Shown here in pieces: positions 1 to 8,151 of a stretch of 64,000 nt of DNA. A program made the position numbers and the translations under genes. Position 1 is the stretch's first letter. Each line of letters starts with the position of its first letter. The notes beneath the pieces were generated by a model that did not search any database, had not been told where the DNA came from, and worked only from the letters and a program-made list of their open reading frames with translations. The stretch spans positions 1 to 64,000 of the forward strand of contig JAINDL010000078.1 in assembly GCA_019931245.1 (NCBI GenBank), given 5' to 3'. The DNA is from Bryobacteraceae bacterium CoA2 C42. Lineage in GTDB: Bacteria > Acidobacteriota > Terriglobia > Bryobacterales > Bryobacteraceae.

Positions 1-437
<437 letters not shown>

Positions 438-445
<8 letters not shown>

Positions 446-1358
446 CACGTTCTCCCGTCATCCTTCTCCAATCTAACTCATTCAGGAACTCGGGCTGATT
501 GCGCCAGTCCGGCCGCACCTTGACAAAGAGTTCAAGGAAGATCTTCGTGCCGAAAAACTCCTCCATTTCAAGGCGCGCCGCCGTGCCGATGGCTTTGAGC
601 CCCGCCCCTTTCTGGCCAATTACGATCGTCTTCTGCCCCTGCCGCTCCACGTAGATCGTCGCGCTGATCCGGGTCAGCTTCGGCGTCTCCTCCCAGGTCT
701 CCACCAGCACGGCCACCGCGTGCGGCACCTCCTGATGGGTCGCCGCCAGAATCTTTTCCCGGATGATCTCGGCGGCCAGGAACCGCGAAGGCATCTGCGT
801 AATGTGGTCTTCCGGATAGATCTTCGGCGCCCGCGGCAGCAGCTTGATGATCTCGTCCCGGACGGTCTCCACCCCCTCGCCCGTCTGCGCCGAAACGGGC
901 ACATAAGCGGCAAATTCGTGATACTTCGGGAACTGCGCAAGCAGGCCGAGCACCTTCTGCCGGTCCTCGACGAGGTCGATCTTGTTCAGCACCAGGATGG
1001 CGGGGACGCCGGCTTTCTTCACCAGGTCGAGCGCCCCCTCCACCTCGGTCGAGATCACCCGCTGCGCGTCGTGCACGAACACCAGCACATCGATCGCATC
1101 GAGCGAGGCGCGGACCGACCGCATCATTTTCTGGTTATAGGGGGTGTCCGATTTGTGGATGCCCGGGGTATCGACAAACACAATCTGGGCCGCCGGGGTG
1201 GTCAACACCCCGTCGAGGGCCGTGCGCGTGGTCTGCGGCTTGGAGCTGACAATGGCCAGCTTCTCTCCGACCAGCGCGTTCAGTAACGTAGATTTTCCGG
1301 CGTTGGGCAGTCCAATAATGGACGCGGTTCCGGCGCGAAATGCAGGGCGCCTAGGCAT
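438..1358 (-). CDS. era: GTPase Era
   Basis: Ras-like GTPase that binds the 3' end of 16S rRNA and assists 30S ribosome maturation. All G motifs are visible: G1 GLPNAGKS (residues 16-23), G2 PQTTR (41-45), G3 DTPG (63-66) and G4 NKID (125-128). A C-terminal KH RNA-binding domain contains GQKGAGLKAIG. The length of 306 is normal for Era. It overlaps the upstream corC-like gene by 8 bases and the BON gene by 8 bases. The phoH-ybeY-corC-era order is widely conserved in bacteria, which supports the identification. Confidence 0.97.
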
Positions 1359-2613
1359 TCAACTCTTCTTTTATCTCCTCTTCCATTCGCGAAACGCGGA
1401 CGCGGTCCACGCGCCGGTCGTTCGCCGCCAGTACTTCCAAGCGTATGCCATCCCGCTCGGCTCCCTCGCCGGCGCGCGGCACCCGCCCCAGCCATTCCGC
1501 CACCAGGCCGCCCACCGTCGTCGATTCGAACTCCTCTTCAGGACGGTATTCGAGCAGGCCCTTCAGGTGGTCGACGTCGAACGAACCTGAGACAATCCAC
1601 GCCCCTTCGCCATCCGGCGCAATATCCTGCGTCGGCTCGTGCTCGTCGCGGATCTCGCCGAAAATCTCCTCGACCAGGTCCTCCATCGTCGAGATACCGG
1701 CCGTGCTGCCGTACTCGTCAATGACGACGGCCATATGCGCGCCATCCTGCTGCATCTCGCGCAGCAGGTCGGTCACCTTCTTTGACTCGGGCACCTTGCG
1801 GATGGGCCGCATCAGCTCCCACACGTGCGCCGGCGGGTGCTTTTCGTCCTGCATGAACATGTCGCGGACGTGGATGAAGCCCACTACATCGTCAATCGTG
1901 CCGTCGTAGACCGGAATCCGCGAGTACTGTTCGTTGATGACGAGTTCGCGCAGCGAGGCCACCGTAGCGCCCTTCTCAATCGCTACCATCCGGGGCCGCG
2001 GCGTCATGACCTCTTTGACGGTCTTGTCCCCGAACTCGACGACGCTCTGGATCAGCTTGCGGTCTTCCTCTTCAATCAGACCCTCTTCCTTGCCGGCCGC
2101 GATCAGCGCTTCAATCTGCTCGTCCTGCTCCTCGGCCTGTTCGTCGGGTGAGCCAAGTTCGGTGAGCGCCTGCAGGAAGCGCAAAACCGCAATCACCGGC
2201 GCGGCCAGCAGCGCCAGCAGCTTGACGAGAGGTAGGAAGGGCAGCAGCCAGAACGCGGAAGTCTTGCGGTAGAGCAACTGCGGAATAATCTGCGAACACA
2301 GCAGCACGCCCGTGCAGGCGGCGATGCCGGCTTCGGCCAGACCATACCAGAACTCCTTGTGCCCCATCCCCATGAAGGCCATGGCGAAGACGCCGACCAG
2401 CGCGATGAGCGAGTGCTTGAGCAGCGAAAAGGTCAGGGCGCCCGTTTCGAGCTTCAGGCCCAGACGGTCCTCGAGCGACTCCTTGAAGTGGATCAGCGCG
2501 TTCGATTCCCGCGACCGCAGCCGCAGCGATTCAAGGTACAGCAGTTGGACGAAGCTGGTCAGCACCACCAATCCGGCCAACAGCGCCAGCGTGGTGAAGA
2601 AGGCGAGACTCAC
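1351..2613 (-). CDS. CNNM/CorC-family membrane protein with CBS pair
   Basis: A 420-residue protein of the hemolysin C/CorC family, associated with magnesium or cobalt efflux. The N-terminal DUF21 region has membrane segments at about 3-25, 60-80, 90-110 and 120-145. A cytoplasmic CBS pair follows (about 195-315, starting near VKEVMTPRPRM and including VVIDEYGSTAGI). A C-terminal CorC/HlyC transporter-associated domain covers about 330-410 (GSFDVDHL). The start is GTG and its GTGA overlaps the ybeY stop, implying translational coupling. The transported ion cannot be read from the sequence. Confidence 0.9.
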   Translation of the reverse strand: MSLAFFTTLALLAGLVVLTSFVQLLYLESLRLRSRESNALIHFKESLEDRLGLKLETGALTFSLLKHSLIALVGVFAMAFMGMGHKEFWYGLAEAGIAACTGVLLCSQIIPQLLYRKTSAFWLLPFLPLVKLLALLAAPVIAVLRFLQALTELGSPDEQAEEQDEQIEALIAAGKEEGLIEEEDRKLIQSVVEFGDKTVKEVMTPRPRMVAIEKGATVASLRELVINEQYSRIPVYDGTIDDVVGFIHVRDMFMQDEKHPPAHVWELMRPIRKVPESKKVTDLLREMQQDGAHMAVVIDEYGSTAGISTMEDLVEEIFGEIRDEHEPTQDIAPDGEGAWIVSGSFDVDHLKGLLEYRPEEEFESTTVGGLVAEWLGRVPRAGEGAERDGIRLEVLAANDRRVDRVRVSRMEEEIKEELNA

Positions 2614-3056
2614 GGCTTCTTCGTCCTTTCAATCAGCCCGGCGGGCAGCCCCAGCGTCTGCCGCCATTTCGTTTCGAGCCGCCGCATCTTCCCGCGGTCG
2701 GTCTCGTGATCGTGCCCGAGCAGATGCAGCAGCCCGTGCAGCATCAGAATCTCGACTTCGCTCGTGACGTCGTGACCATATTCCGCGGCCTGCTCGGCGG
2801 CGCGGTCAGCCGAAATGGCCATCTCGCCCAACTCCTCCTCTCCCGGGAAGCTCAGCACGTCGGTCGGATAGTCGTGCTGCAGAAACTCCCGGTTCAGCCG
2901 CTGCAGGGCGGCATCGTTGGTGACGAGCACCGTAAAGGGCCGCCCGGCGGCCACCTCCGCGGTAAGCCGCGCCTCGAACAGGCGCAAGCGGCGGCGGTCG
3001 AGCGGGATAGACCGCTTGACGCCCTGAAACAAGATACTACTGCCGTCTGGGGACAT
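2610..3056 (-). CDS. ybeY: Endoribonuclease YbeY
   Basis: Zinc-dependent single-strand RNase involved in 16S rRNA 3' end maturation and ribosome quality control. The diagnostic HGLLHLLGHDH motif gives metal ligands H107, H111 and H117, and the preceding YPTDVLSFP (63-71) is the second family signature. The 148-residue length fits the family. It starts 12 bases after the phoH stop, and its stop overlaps the start of the corC-like gene. Confidence 0.97.
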   Translation of the reverse strand: MSPDGSSILFQGVKRSIPLDRRRLRLFEARLTAEVAAGRPFTVLVTNDAALQRLNREFLQHDYPTDVLSFPGEEELGEMAISADRAAEQAAEYGHDVTSEVEILMLHGLLHLLGHDHETDRGKMRRLETKWRQTLGLPAGLIERTKKP

Positions 3057-3068
3057 GGGTTTGGGGGG

Positions 3069-4103
3069 TTAAGTAATGGGTGGGGACGGAATCGCCTCGG
3101 CGGCCTCGGCGGCCGCGGCGGCTTCCGTCAAACGGAGTGCCAGTTGGCGGCCAACGCCGCTGGCTTCGTGGTGGCGCTCGTAAGCCTTCACAATGCGCTG
3201 CACGAGGCTGTGGCGCACCACATCTTTTTCGTCAAAGCTGACGAAGCTGATCCCTTCAACGCCGCGCAGGATTTCGAGGGCGTCCAGCAGACCGCAGCGG
3301 CGGCCCGGCGGAAGGTCGATCTGGGTTGCGTCACCGGTCACGACCATCTTCGAGTTGAAGCCCTGGCGCGTCAGCACCATCTTCATCTGCTCGGGCGTGG
3401 CGTTCTGCGCCTCATCGAGAATGATGAAGGCGTCGTTCAGCGTGCGGCCGCGCATGAAGGCGAGTGGCGCTACTTCGATAACGCCGCGTTCGGTGAACTT
3501 CTCGATCTTCTCCGCCTCGAGCATGTCGTAGATGGCGTCGTAGAGCGGCCGCAGGTAGGGATCGATCTTCTCCTGCAACGTACCGGGCAGAAAGCCCAGC
3601 TTCTCGCCCGCTTCGACGGCGGGCCGCGTCAAAATGATGCGGGAAACGCGTTTGGTCAGCAGCGCGGAAACGGCCATCGCCACGGCCAGGTACGTTTTGC
3701 CGGTGCCGGCCGGGCCAATGCCGAAAACGAGGTCGTTGCGCTCGATCGCCTCAAGATACCGCCGCTGATTGATGGTCTTTGGCGCCAACACCTTCTTGCC
3801 AAAGTTGCGCTGGCGGCCGCTGGCCACGAGCGCCCGCAGCGACACGCCACTGTCTCCGGTAACCACGCGCAGCAGACTGTTCAGGTCTCCGTTCGCAAAA
3901 ACGTGCCCTTCGCGGATGAGCTCCGAGTAGTCGCTCAAAATCTGCCCGCACCGCTCCACTTCAGAGGGGTCCCCCTCGATTTCAACCGCGTCCGTCAACA
4001 GACGGGTACGGACACGGAGGGCGGCCTCCAACAGCCGTATGTTCTCGTCCCGGGTTCCGTAGAGGGATTCAATCCCCCGGTACAGTGGCACACTCAGCTT
4101 CAT
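3069..4103 (-). CDS. PhoH-like ATPase (YbeZ type)
   Basis: A 344-residue P-loop NTPase of the PhoH family, commonly encoded next to ybeY and linked to RNA metabolism. Walker A is GPAGTGKT (130-137) and the Walker B/DEAQ box is at 230-233. A family-typical LPPG...GLLDAL segment follows. An ATG at 4101-4103 (MKLSVPLY) was chosen. Longer upstream forms would run deep into the sigma factor gene and have no homologous-looking sequence. The C-terminal Ala/Glu-rich tail (about 325-340) looks disordered. Confidence 0.92.
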   Translation of the reverse strand: MKLSVPLYRGIESLYGTRDENIRLLEAALRVRTRLLTDAVEIEGDPSEVERCGQILSDYSELIREGHVFANGDLNSLLRVVTGDSGVSLRALVASGRQRNFGKKVLAPKTINQRRYLEAIERNDLVFGIGPAGTGKTYLAVAMAVSALLTKRVSRIILTRPAVEAGEKLGFLPGTLQEKIDPYLRPLYDAIYDMLEAEKIEKFTERGVIEVAPLAFMRGRTLNDAFIILDEAQNATPEQMKMVLTRQGFNSKMVVTGDATQIDLPPGRRCGLLDALEILRGVEGISFVSFDEKDVVRHSLVQRIVKAYERHHEASGVGRQLALRLTEAAAAAEAAEAIPSPPIT

Positions 4104-4134
4104 GCGCGGCGAAACAACATCGCCTTCAGTATAG

Positions 4135-4824
4135 CTAACTAAGCAACGTAGCCGCGCCGCGCTGACCCTGGTGCTTGCCGAGCCGCTCCCGCAACTCGCG
4201 CCGAGCGCGCAACAGCCGCGACTTAGCCGCCGCTTCGGAGATATCCAGTTGCCGCGCCACATCGGCCAGCGGCAGACGCATCGATTCCCGCAGCAGCAGC
4301 GGCTTCCGCAGCAGCGGAGGAATGCGATTTACCTCTTGATAGAGGAGCGACGCCACCTCGCTGCGGCCATAGCGCTGTTCCGGATCTTCCGCCGTGTCCC
4401 GCAGTTCAAACTTGGTCTGGTTCTCGTCCGCCCCGGGGTCGTCCAGGTAAGTGAACTGGGCCCGCCGTAGCTGCCGGAGACGCATCAGGCACTGGTTGAC
4501 CACAATCCGCGACAGCCAGGTGGAAAACCGGGAGTTGCCCTCAAAGCTGCCTAAATGAAGAAACGCCTTGGTGTAGGCGTTCTGCACCTCATCCTCGGCA
4601 TCCTCGTGATCGCGCAGAATAGAGCGGGCCAGCTTGAGGCACGAGGGATAGTGACGGTTCACCAGCTCAGTAAATGCCTGCTGATCTCCCATCTTGGCCA
4701 GCGGCACCAGTTCGGCATCTGCATCCACGATCGGCTCCGGTTTCGGGGTTTCCACAACCGGGAGCGTCGCGGGAGCCAGTAAGGCGGGGTTGGGATACAC
4801 TGTGTTCATCAGGGCGGTTGCCAT
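4135..4824 (-). CDS. ECF-type RNA polymerase sigma factor
   Basis: A 229-residue sigma-70-family extracytoplasmic function factor. Region 2 spans about 50-118 (FTELVNRHY..., with DAEDEVQNAY and FSTWLSRIVVNQ). Region 4 spans about 165-218 (LADVARQLDISEAAAKSRL, a helix-turn-helix). An unusual Pro/Ala-rich extension of about 40 residues precedes region 2. No anti-sigma factor is encoded beside it. It lies 31 bases upstream of phoH in the same direction, so the sigma gene and the era operon may share a transcript. Its own promoter would lie in 4825-4944. Confidence 0.9.
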   Translation of the reverse strand: MATALMNTVYPNPALLAPATLPVVETPKPEPIVDADAELVPLAKMGDQQAFTELVNRHYPSCLKLARSILRDHEDAEDEVQNAYTKAFLHLGSFEGNSRFSTWLSRIVVNQCLMRLRQLRRAQFTYLDDPGADENQTKFELRDTAEDPEQRYGRSEVASLLYQEVNRIPPLLRKPLLLRESMRLPLADVARQLDISEAAAKSRLLRARRELRERLGKHQGQRGAATLLS

Positions 4825-4876
4825 CGTTCAAGTCCTCTAACTCCACCCTAACAGCGGGGGGAGGGCAATACTAGCC

Positions 4877-4900
4877 CCCACTGAAACCTATTTCAGTGGG
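4877..4900. promoter_or_regulatory. Perfect 10-bp inverted repeat, likely operator
   Basis: CCCACTGAAA at 4877-4886 and its exact reverse complement TTTCAGTGGG at 4891-4900 are separated by CCTA. The palindrome lies between the divergent sigma factor and XRE-cupin genes, just upstream of the predicted promoter of the latter. That placement suits a binding site for the dimeric XRE regulator. It could also form an RNA hairpin in either direction, but no T-run follows it. Confidence 0.6.
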
Positions 4901-4904
4901 ACGC

Positions 4905-4921
4905 AACGCGCTGAAAGCGTT
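4905..4921. repeat. Short imperfect hairpin AACGC/GCGTT overlapping the -35 region
   Basis: AACGC (4905-4909) and GCGTT (4917-4921) form a 5-bp inverted repeat around GCTGAAA, and two more T's follow. It overlaps the predicted -35 box of the XRE-cupin promoter. Both this loop and the larger palindrome contain CTGAAA. It may be a second half-site or chance. Confidence 0.3.
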
Positions 4922-4938
4922 TTAACCTGCGCTAAAAT
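4911..4938 (+). promoter_or_regulatory. Predicted sigma-70 promoter giving a leaderless transcript
   Basis: A -35-like CTGAAA (4911-4916) and a -10-like TAAAAT (4933-4938) are 16 bases apart. The expected transcription start, about 7 bases past the -10 box, coincides with the A of the ATG at 4945. No Shine-Dalgarno sequence lies in front of that ATG. The match is by eye. Confidence 0.45.
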
Positions 4939-4944
4939 GAGTTC

Positions 4945-5559
4945 ATGTCAGACTTCGAAACAGGGCCGGATACCATCAACCGTCTGCTCGGATCCTACGA
5001 ACTGGGCCGAAAGCTGAAGCAGCTTCGCTTACGGAAAAAGATTGCCCTTACCGAGTTGGGGCGCCACACGGGTCTTTCCGCCTCGATGATCTCGCAGCTC
5101 GAGAATGGCAAGCTGGTGCCGACGCTGCCCACGCTGGCGCGGCTCTCCATGGTGTTCGACGTCGGCATGGACTACTTTTTCGGGAGCCGCCGGCGCGAGG
5201 GACTCTTTGAAATCGTCCGGCAGGAGGAGCGCATGAAGTTCCCCAACCGCCCGGAGATGGAAAAGCCCAATTTCTTCTTTGAAGTGCTGGCGTTCAAGGC
5301 CACCAACAAGTCGATTGAGGCCTACCTGGCCGAGTTTCCGCGGGCCAGCGAAGGGGAGGCCACGGCGCATCTGCATCCGGGGGCCGAGTTGATCTATGTC
5401 ACGGAGGGGACGCTCGCGGTGCAGTATCAGGATGAGGAGCACGAACTCCACGCCGGCGACTGCTGTTACTTCGACTCCTCTGAGCTGCACAGCTATCGCG
5501 GCGTCTCGGAAACCCCGGCGCGGGCGATGGTGGTATCGGCGCCGATGCTGCTGCGCTAG
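4945..5559 (+). CDS. XRE-family transcriptional regulator with C-terminal cupin
   Basis: A 204-residue protein. An N-terminal XRE helix-turn-helix spans about residues 19-78 (LGRKLKQLRLRKKIALTELG, then LSASMISQLENGKLVPTLPTL). A C-terminal cupin_2 domain spans about 125-200 (HLHPGAELIYVTEGTL and AGDCCYFDSSELHSY). The architecture is that of small-molecule-responsive regulators of the SutR/PuuR type. The effector is unknown. The upstream palindrome suggests autoregulation or control of the divergent sigma factor gene. The secreted-protein gene follows after 9 bases. Confidence 0.88.
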   Translation: MSDFETGPDTINRLLGSYELGRKLKQLRLRKKIALTELGRHTGLSASMISQLENGKLVPTLPTLARLSMVFDVGMDYFFGSRRREGLFEIVRQEERMKFPNRPEMEKPNFFFEVLAFKATNKSIEAYLAEFPRASEGEATAHLHPGAELIYVTEGTLAVQYQDEEHELHAGDCCYFDSSELHSYRGVSETPARAMVVSAPMLLR

Positions 5560-5568
5560 GATGGCCTC

Positions 5569-6996
5569 GTGCGACTGATTGCGGCAGCGGTGGTTTGGGC
5601 CGGGGTTTTAGCCGGGGCGGACAAGTGGAGCGTCCTGCGGAGCGAACCCTTTGCGGTTTACACGAACGGCAAGGAGAAGGAGGCGCGCGAGGCGCTGGCG
5701 CTGGCCGTGCAGGTGCACCACACTCTCAGCGCGCAGTTCGGCAAGGAGCTCACCCCGGCCTGGCCCATCACCTATGTACTGGGCCAGGGCGACGGGCGGC
5801 TGCGGTTGGGGCCCGGGGGATATCTGGCGGGGGCGGTGGACGCCGGCCAACTGGCGGCGCTGCTGATCCGGGACAACACGCTGCCGTTTGATGAGGAGAT
5901 TGAGCGGGGTGTGATTGCGCTGTTCTCGACGCTGGCCGTGGATGGCCCGCGGGTGCGGGTGGGAGCGCCGGTGGCGCGGCCGGACCTGGCGTGGGCGCGC
6001 ATGCACCTGCTGTTCACCGACGACCGCTACAGCGGCAAGACGCGGGTGCTGCTGGCCAACCTGTCGAAAGGCGTCGATCCGGTGGTGGCGTGGAGCAACT
6101 CGGTCGGGGTCCCCGCGGCGGCCATCACGGCGCAGGCCGGGGAGCATCTGGCGCGCGGGCAGTTTGGGGTGGCGGCGCTGAACGGTAAGCCGATCGATCC
6201 GCGGCGCTGGCGCGAAGAGACACTCAACGCGCAGGAGACGGCCGATCTGATGGCGCGCTGGAGCGGCCCGGCGCCGGAGACGGCGCTGGCGGGCCTGACG
6301 ATCGCGCAACTCGAAGAGCAGGCGCAGAAGTGGCCGCGCTGGCCGGAGCCGCACGCACGGATGGCGGCGCTCGAAACCGAGCCCTCCCGGCAGGCGCAGC
6401 GCTGGCGGCGGGCCGCGCAACTGGCGCTGCGGGACATCACGCTGTGGCAGAAGGCCGCGGCCGCCTTTGCCCAGGGTGAGTTGTTCGCCGAAGAGACCCA
6501 GTGCCTGCTCGCGGCGGAGAAAGCGGCCGGCACGCGCGCCGAACGGGAGCGGCTGCGCGGCGAACGGCTGGCGGCGCAGGAGCGGCGCGTCGAGGCCGAA
6601 CTGGCGGCCAGGCGGGCCGAGGAGGAGCGCGAGCGGGCCGAAGTGGAGCGTCTGCGGCAGGAGGCGCTGAACCGCATCCGGATGGCCGAGGCCAAGGCCA
6701 ACGACGGCAAGGCCGCCGTGGCCGGCAAGGTGCAAGAGTGGTGGGAGGGGCCGCGCGGCGATGCGTCCCTACGCGGGCGGCTGGAACGGGTCGATTGCGT
6801 CGGGGGAACCCTGCGGCTGCAGGTGCGGGGCGCGGAGCAGAAGCTGACGGCGCTGATCGTGAAGAATGTGGCCGAACTGCAACTCGACGGGGCGCCCGAA
6901 ATCAAGCTGGCGTGCGGCGTGCAGCGGCCGGTGCGCGGCGTGACGGTGGAGTACTGGCGGAAGAGCCTCGAGGTGACACGGGTGAAGTTCGATTGA
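5569..6996 (+). CDS. Secreted protein with Ala/Glu/Arg-rich coiled coil, function unknown
   Basis: A 475-residue protein starting at GTG. Residues 1-17 form a signal peptide. Residues 20-210 contain a stretch like the start of acidobacterial peptidase-MA-type proteins (SEPFAVYTNGKEKEAREAL), but no metal motif is visible. Residues 325-380 form a strongly charged coiled coil (AERERLRGERLAAQERRVEA). A small beta-rich tail follows (about 395-475). I cannot assign a function. The next gene begins at or just after its stop codon, so the two are probably co-translated. Confidence 0.72.
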   Translation: MRLIAAAVVWAGVLAGADKWSVLRSEPFAVYTNGKEKEAREALALAVQVHHTLSAQFGKELTPAWPITYVLGQGDGRLRLGPGGYLAGAVDAGQLAALLIRDNTLPFDEEIERGVIALFSTLAVDGPRVRVGAPVARPDLAWARMHLLFTDDRYSGKTRVLLANLSKGVDPVVAWSNSVGVPAAAITAQAGEHLARGQFGVAALNGKPIDPRRWREETLNAQETADLMARWSGPAPETALAGLTIAQLEEQAQKWPRWPEPHARMAALETEPSRQAQRWRRAAQLALRDITLWQKAAAAFAQGELFAEETQCLLAAEKAAGTRAERERLRGERLAAQERRVEAELAARRAEEERERAEVERLRQEALNRIRMAEAKANDGKAAVAGKVQEWWEGPRGDASLRGRLERVDCVGGTLRLQVRGAEQKLTALIVKNVAELQLDGAPEIKLACGVQRPVRGVTVEYWRKSLEVTRVKFD

Positions 6997-6998
6997 GA

Positions 6999-8150
6999 GT
7001 GCAGGCGCGTTGGACGGCGGTGGCGATCTTCGTTCTTTCGTCGACGTTGAACTATCTGGACCGGCAGCTGTTTGCCGCCTTGGAGCCGGTCATCCGGCGG
7101 GAGTTCGCGCTGAGCTACGAGGGCTTCGGGTATCTGATCACAGCCTATGCGTTGATCTACGCGGTCGGGGCGACGGTGCTGGGTTTGACGCTGGACCGAA
7201 TCGGGCTGCGGGGCGGGTCGGCGTTGACCGTGGGGCTGTGGTCGCTGGCAACGGTGGGGATGAGCTGGGTGGGCGGTTTGGGCAGTCTGGTGGGGTTCCG
7301 AATGCTGCTCGGGTTTGCGCAGGGCGGAGGAATTCCGGCGACGGGCAAGGCGTTCGGCACCTTTCTGCCGCCGGAGGAGCGGGCGTTCGGCACGGCCAGC
7401 AATCAGATCGGTATCTCGCTCGGCATGATTCTGGCGCCGTTGTGGATCAACTGGGCGACGCAATACTTTGGCTGGCGGCAGGCGTTTTTGGGGCCGGGAT
7501 TGTTGGGGTTTTTGTGGATTCCGCTGATGTGGGGGGTGACGCGGGGCGCGCCGGAGCAGCCGGCCGGTCCGGCGGCGCCGGTGGGCGACCTGTTGCGGCG
7601 GCGGGCTTATTGGGGCGTCCTGCTGGCCAACGGTTTGGGAATGATGGCCTACGCGCTGTGGAGTTCCTGGACGACGGCCTATCTCGTTAAGGTGTGGGGC
7701 GCGGGGGATTGGGCGTGGCTGCCGCCGGTGTTTGCCGTCGGTGGCGGGGTGATCGGGGGGACGCTGGCGTTCCGGTGGATGCGGGGCGGGCTTGCGCCGG
7801 CGGCGGCGCGGCGGCGGGCGGCTTTGGTGGGGGCGCTCGTGTTGGGCCTGGCCACGGCAGCGGTGCCGGCGATGCCGGCGGCGGGGTGGGCGGCCGTGGC
7901 CATCGGGATGAGCTTTCTCGGTTCGTTGATTCTGAGCGTGAATGTGTACGCGCTGCCGCTCGATTTGTTTGGGGCGGGGCGGGCCGGATTTGCCGTGGCG
8001 AGTCTGACGGCGGCCTACGCGCTGATGCAGGCGGTGAGTTCGCCGCTCGTGGGTCGCGTCGTGGACCGGTACGGCTTCGACCCGGTCTGCTGGGTGACGG
8101 CGGTGCTGCCGCTGGCCGGGGTGCTGGTGCTCTATAGCACCCGGGAGTAG
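6999..8150 (+). CDS. Major facilitator superfamily transporter
   Basis: About 383 residues with roughly 12 hydrophobic helices. The first is followed by LDRQLFAALEPVIRREF, typical of the hexuronate/spinster-like MFS group. The MFS loop motif appears as GLTLDRIGLRGGS between helices 2 and 3. The start is uncertain. GTG at 6999 is used; a TTG at 6993 overlaps the preceding TGA and is equally possible. The substrate is unknown. The next gene begins 1 base after the stop. Confidence 0.85.
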   Translation: MQARWTAVAIFVLSSTLNYLDRQLFAALEPVIRREFALSYEGFGYLITAYALIYAVGATVLGLTLDRIGLRGGSALTVGLWSLATVGMSWVGGLGSLVGFRMLLGFAQGGGIPATGKAFGTFLPPEERAFGTASNQIGISLGMILAPLWINWATQYFGWRQAFLGPGLLGFLWIPLMWGVTRGAPEQPAGPAAPVGDLLRRRAYWGVLLANGLGMMAYALWSSWTTAYLVKVWGAGDWAWLPPVFAVGGGVIGGTLAFRWMRGGLAPAAARRRAALVGALVLGLATAAVPAMPAAGWAAVAIGMSFLGSLILSVNVYALPLDLFGAGRAGFAVASLTAAYALMQAVSSPLVGRVVDRYGFDPVCWVTAVLPLAGVLVLYSTRE

Positions 8151-8151
8151 C

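Noticed and set aside
2706-4142. A 478-codon plus-strand frame opposite ybeY and phoH
   Set aside because: Gln/Arg/His-rich translation with no motif; the opposite strand encodes two fully recognised proteins.
4877-4900. The palindrome as a transcription terminator
   Set aside because: There is no T-run behind either arm, and both flanking genes read away from it, so a terminator would have no upstream transcript to stop.
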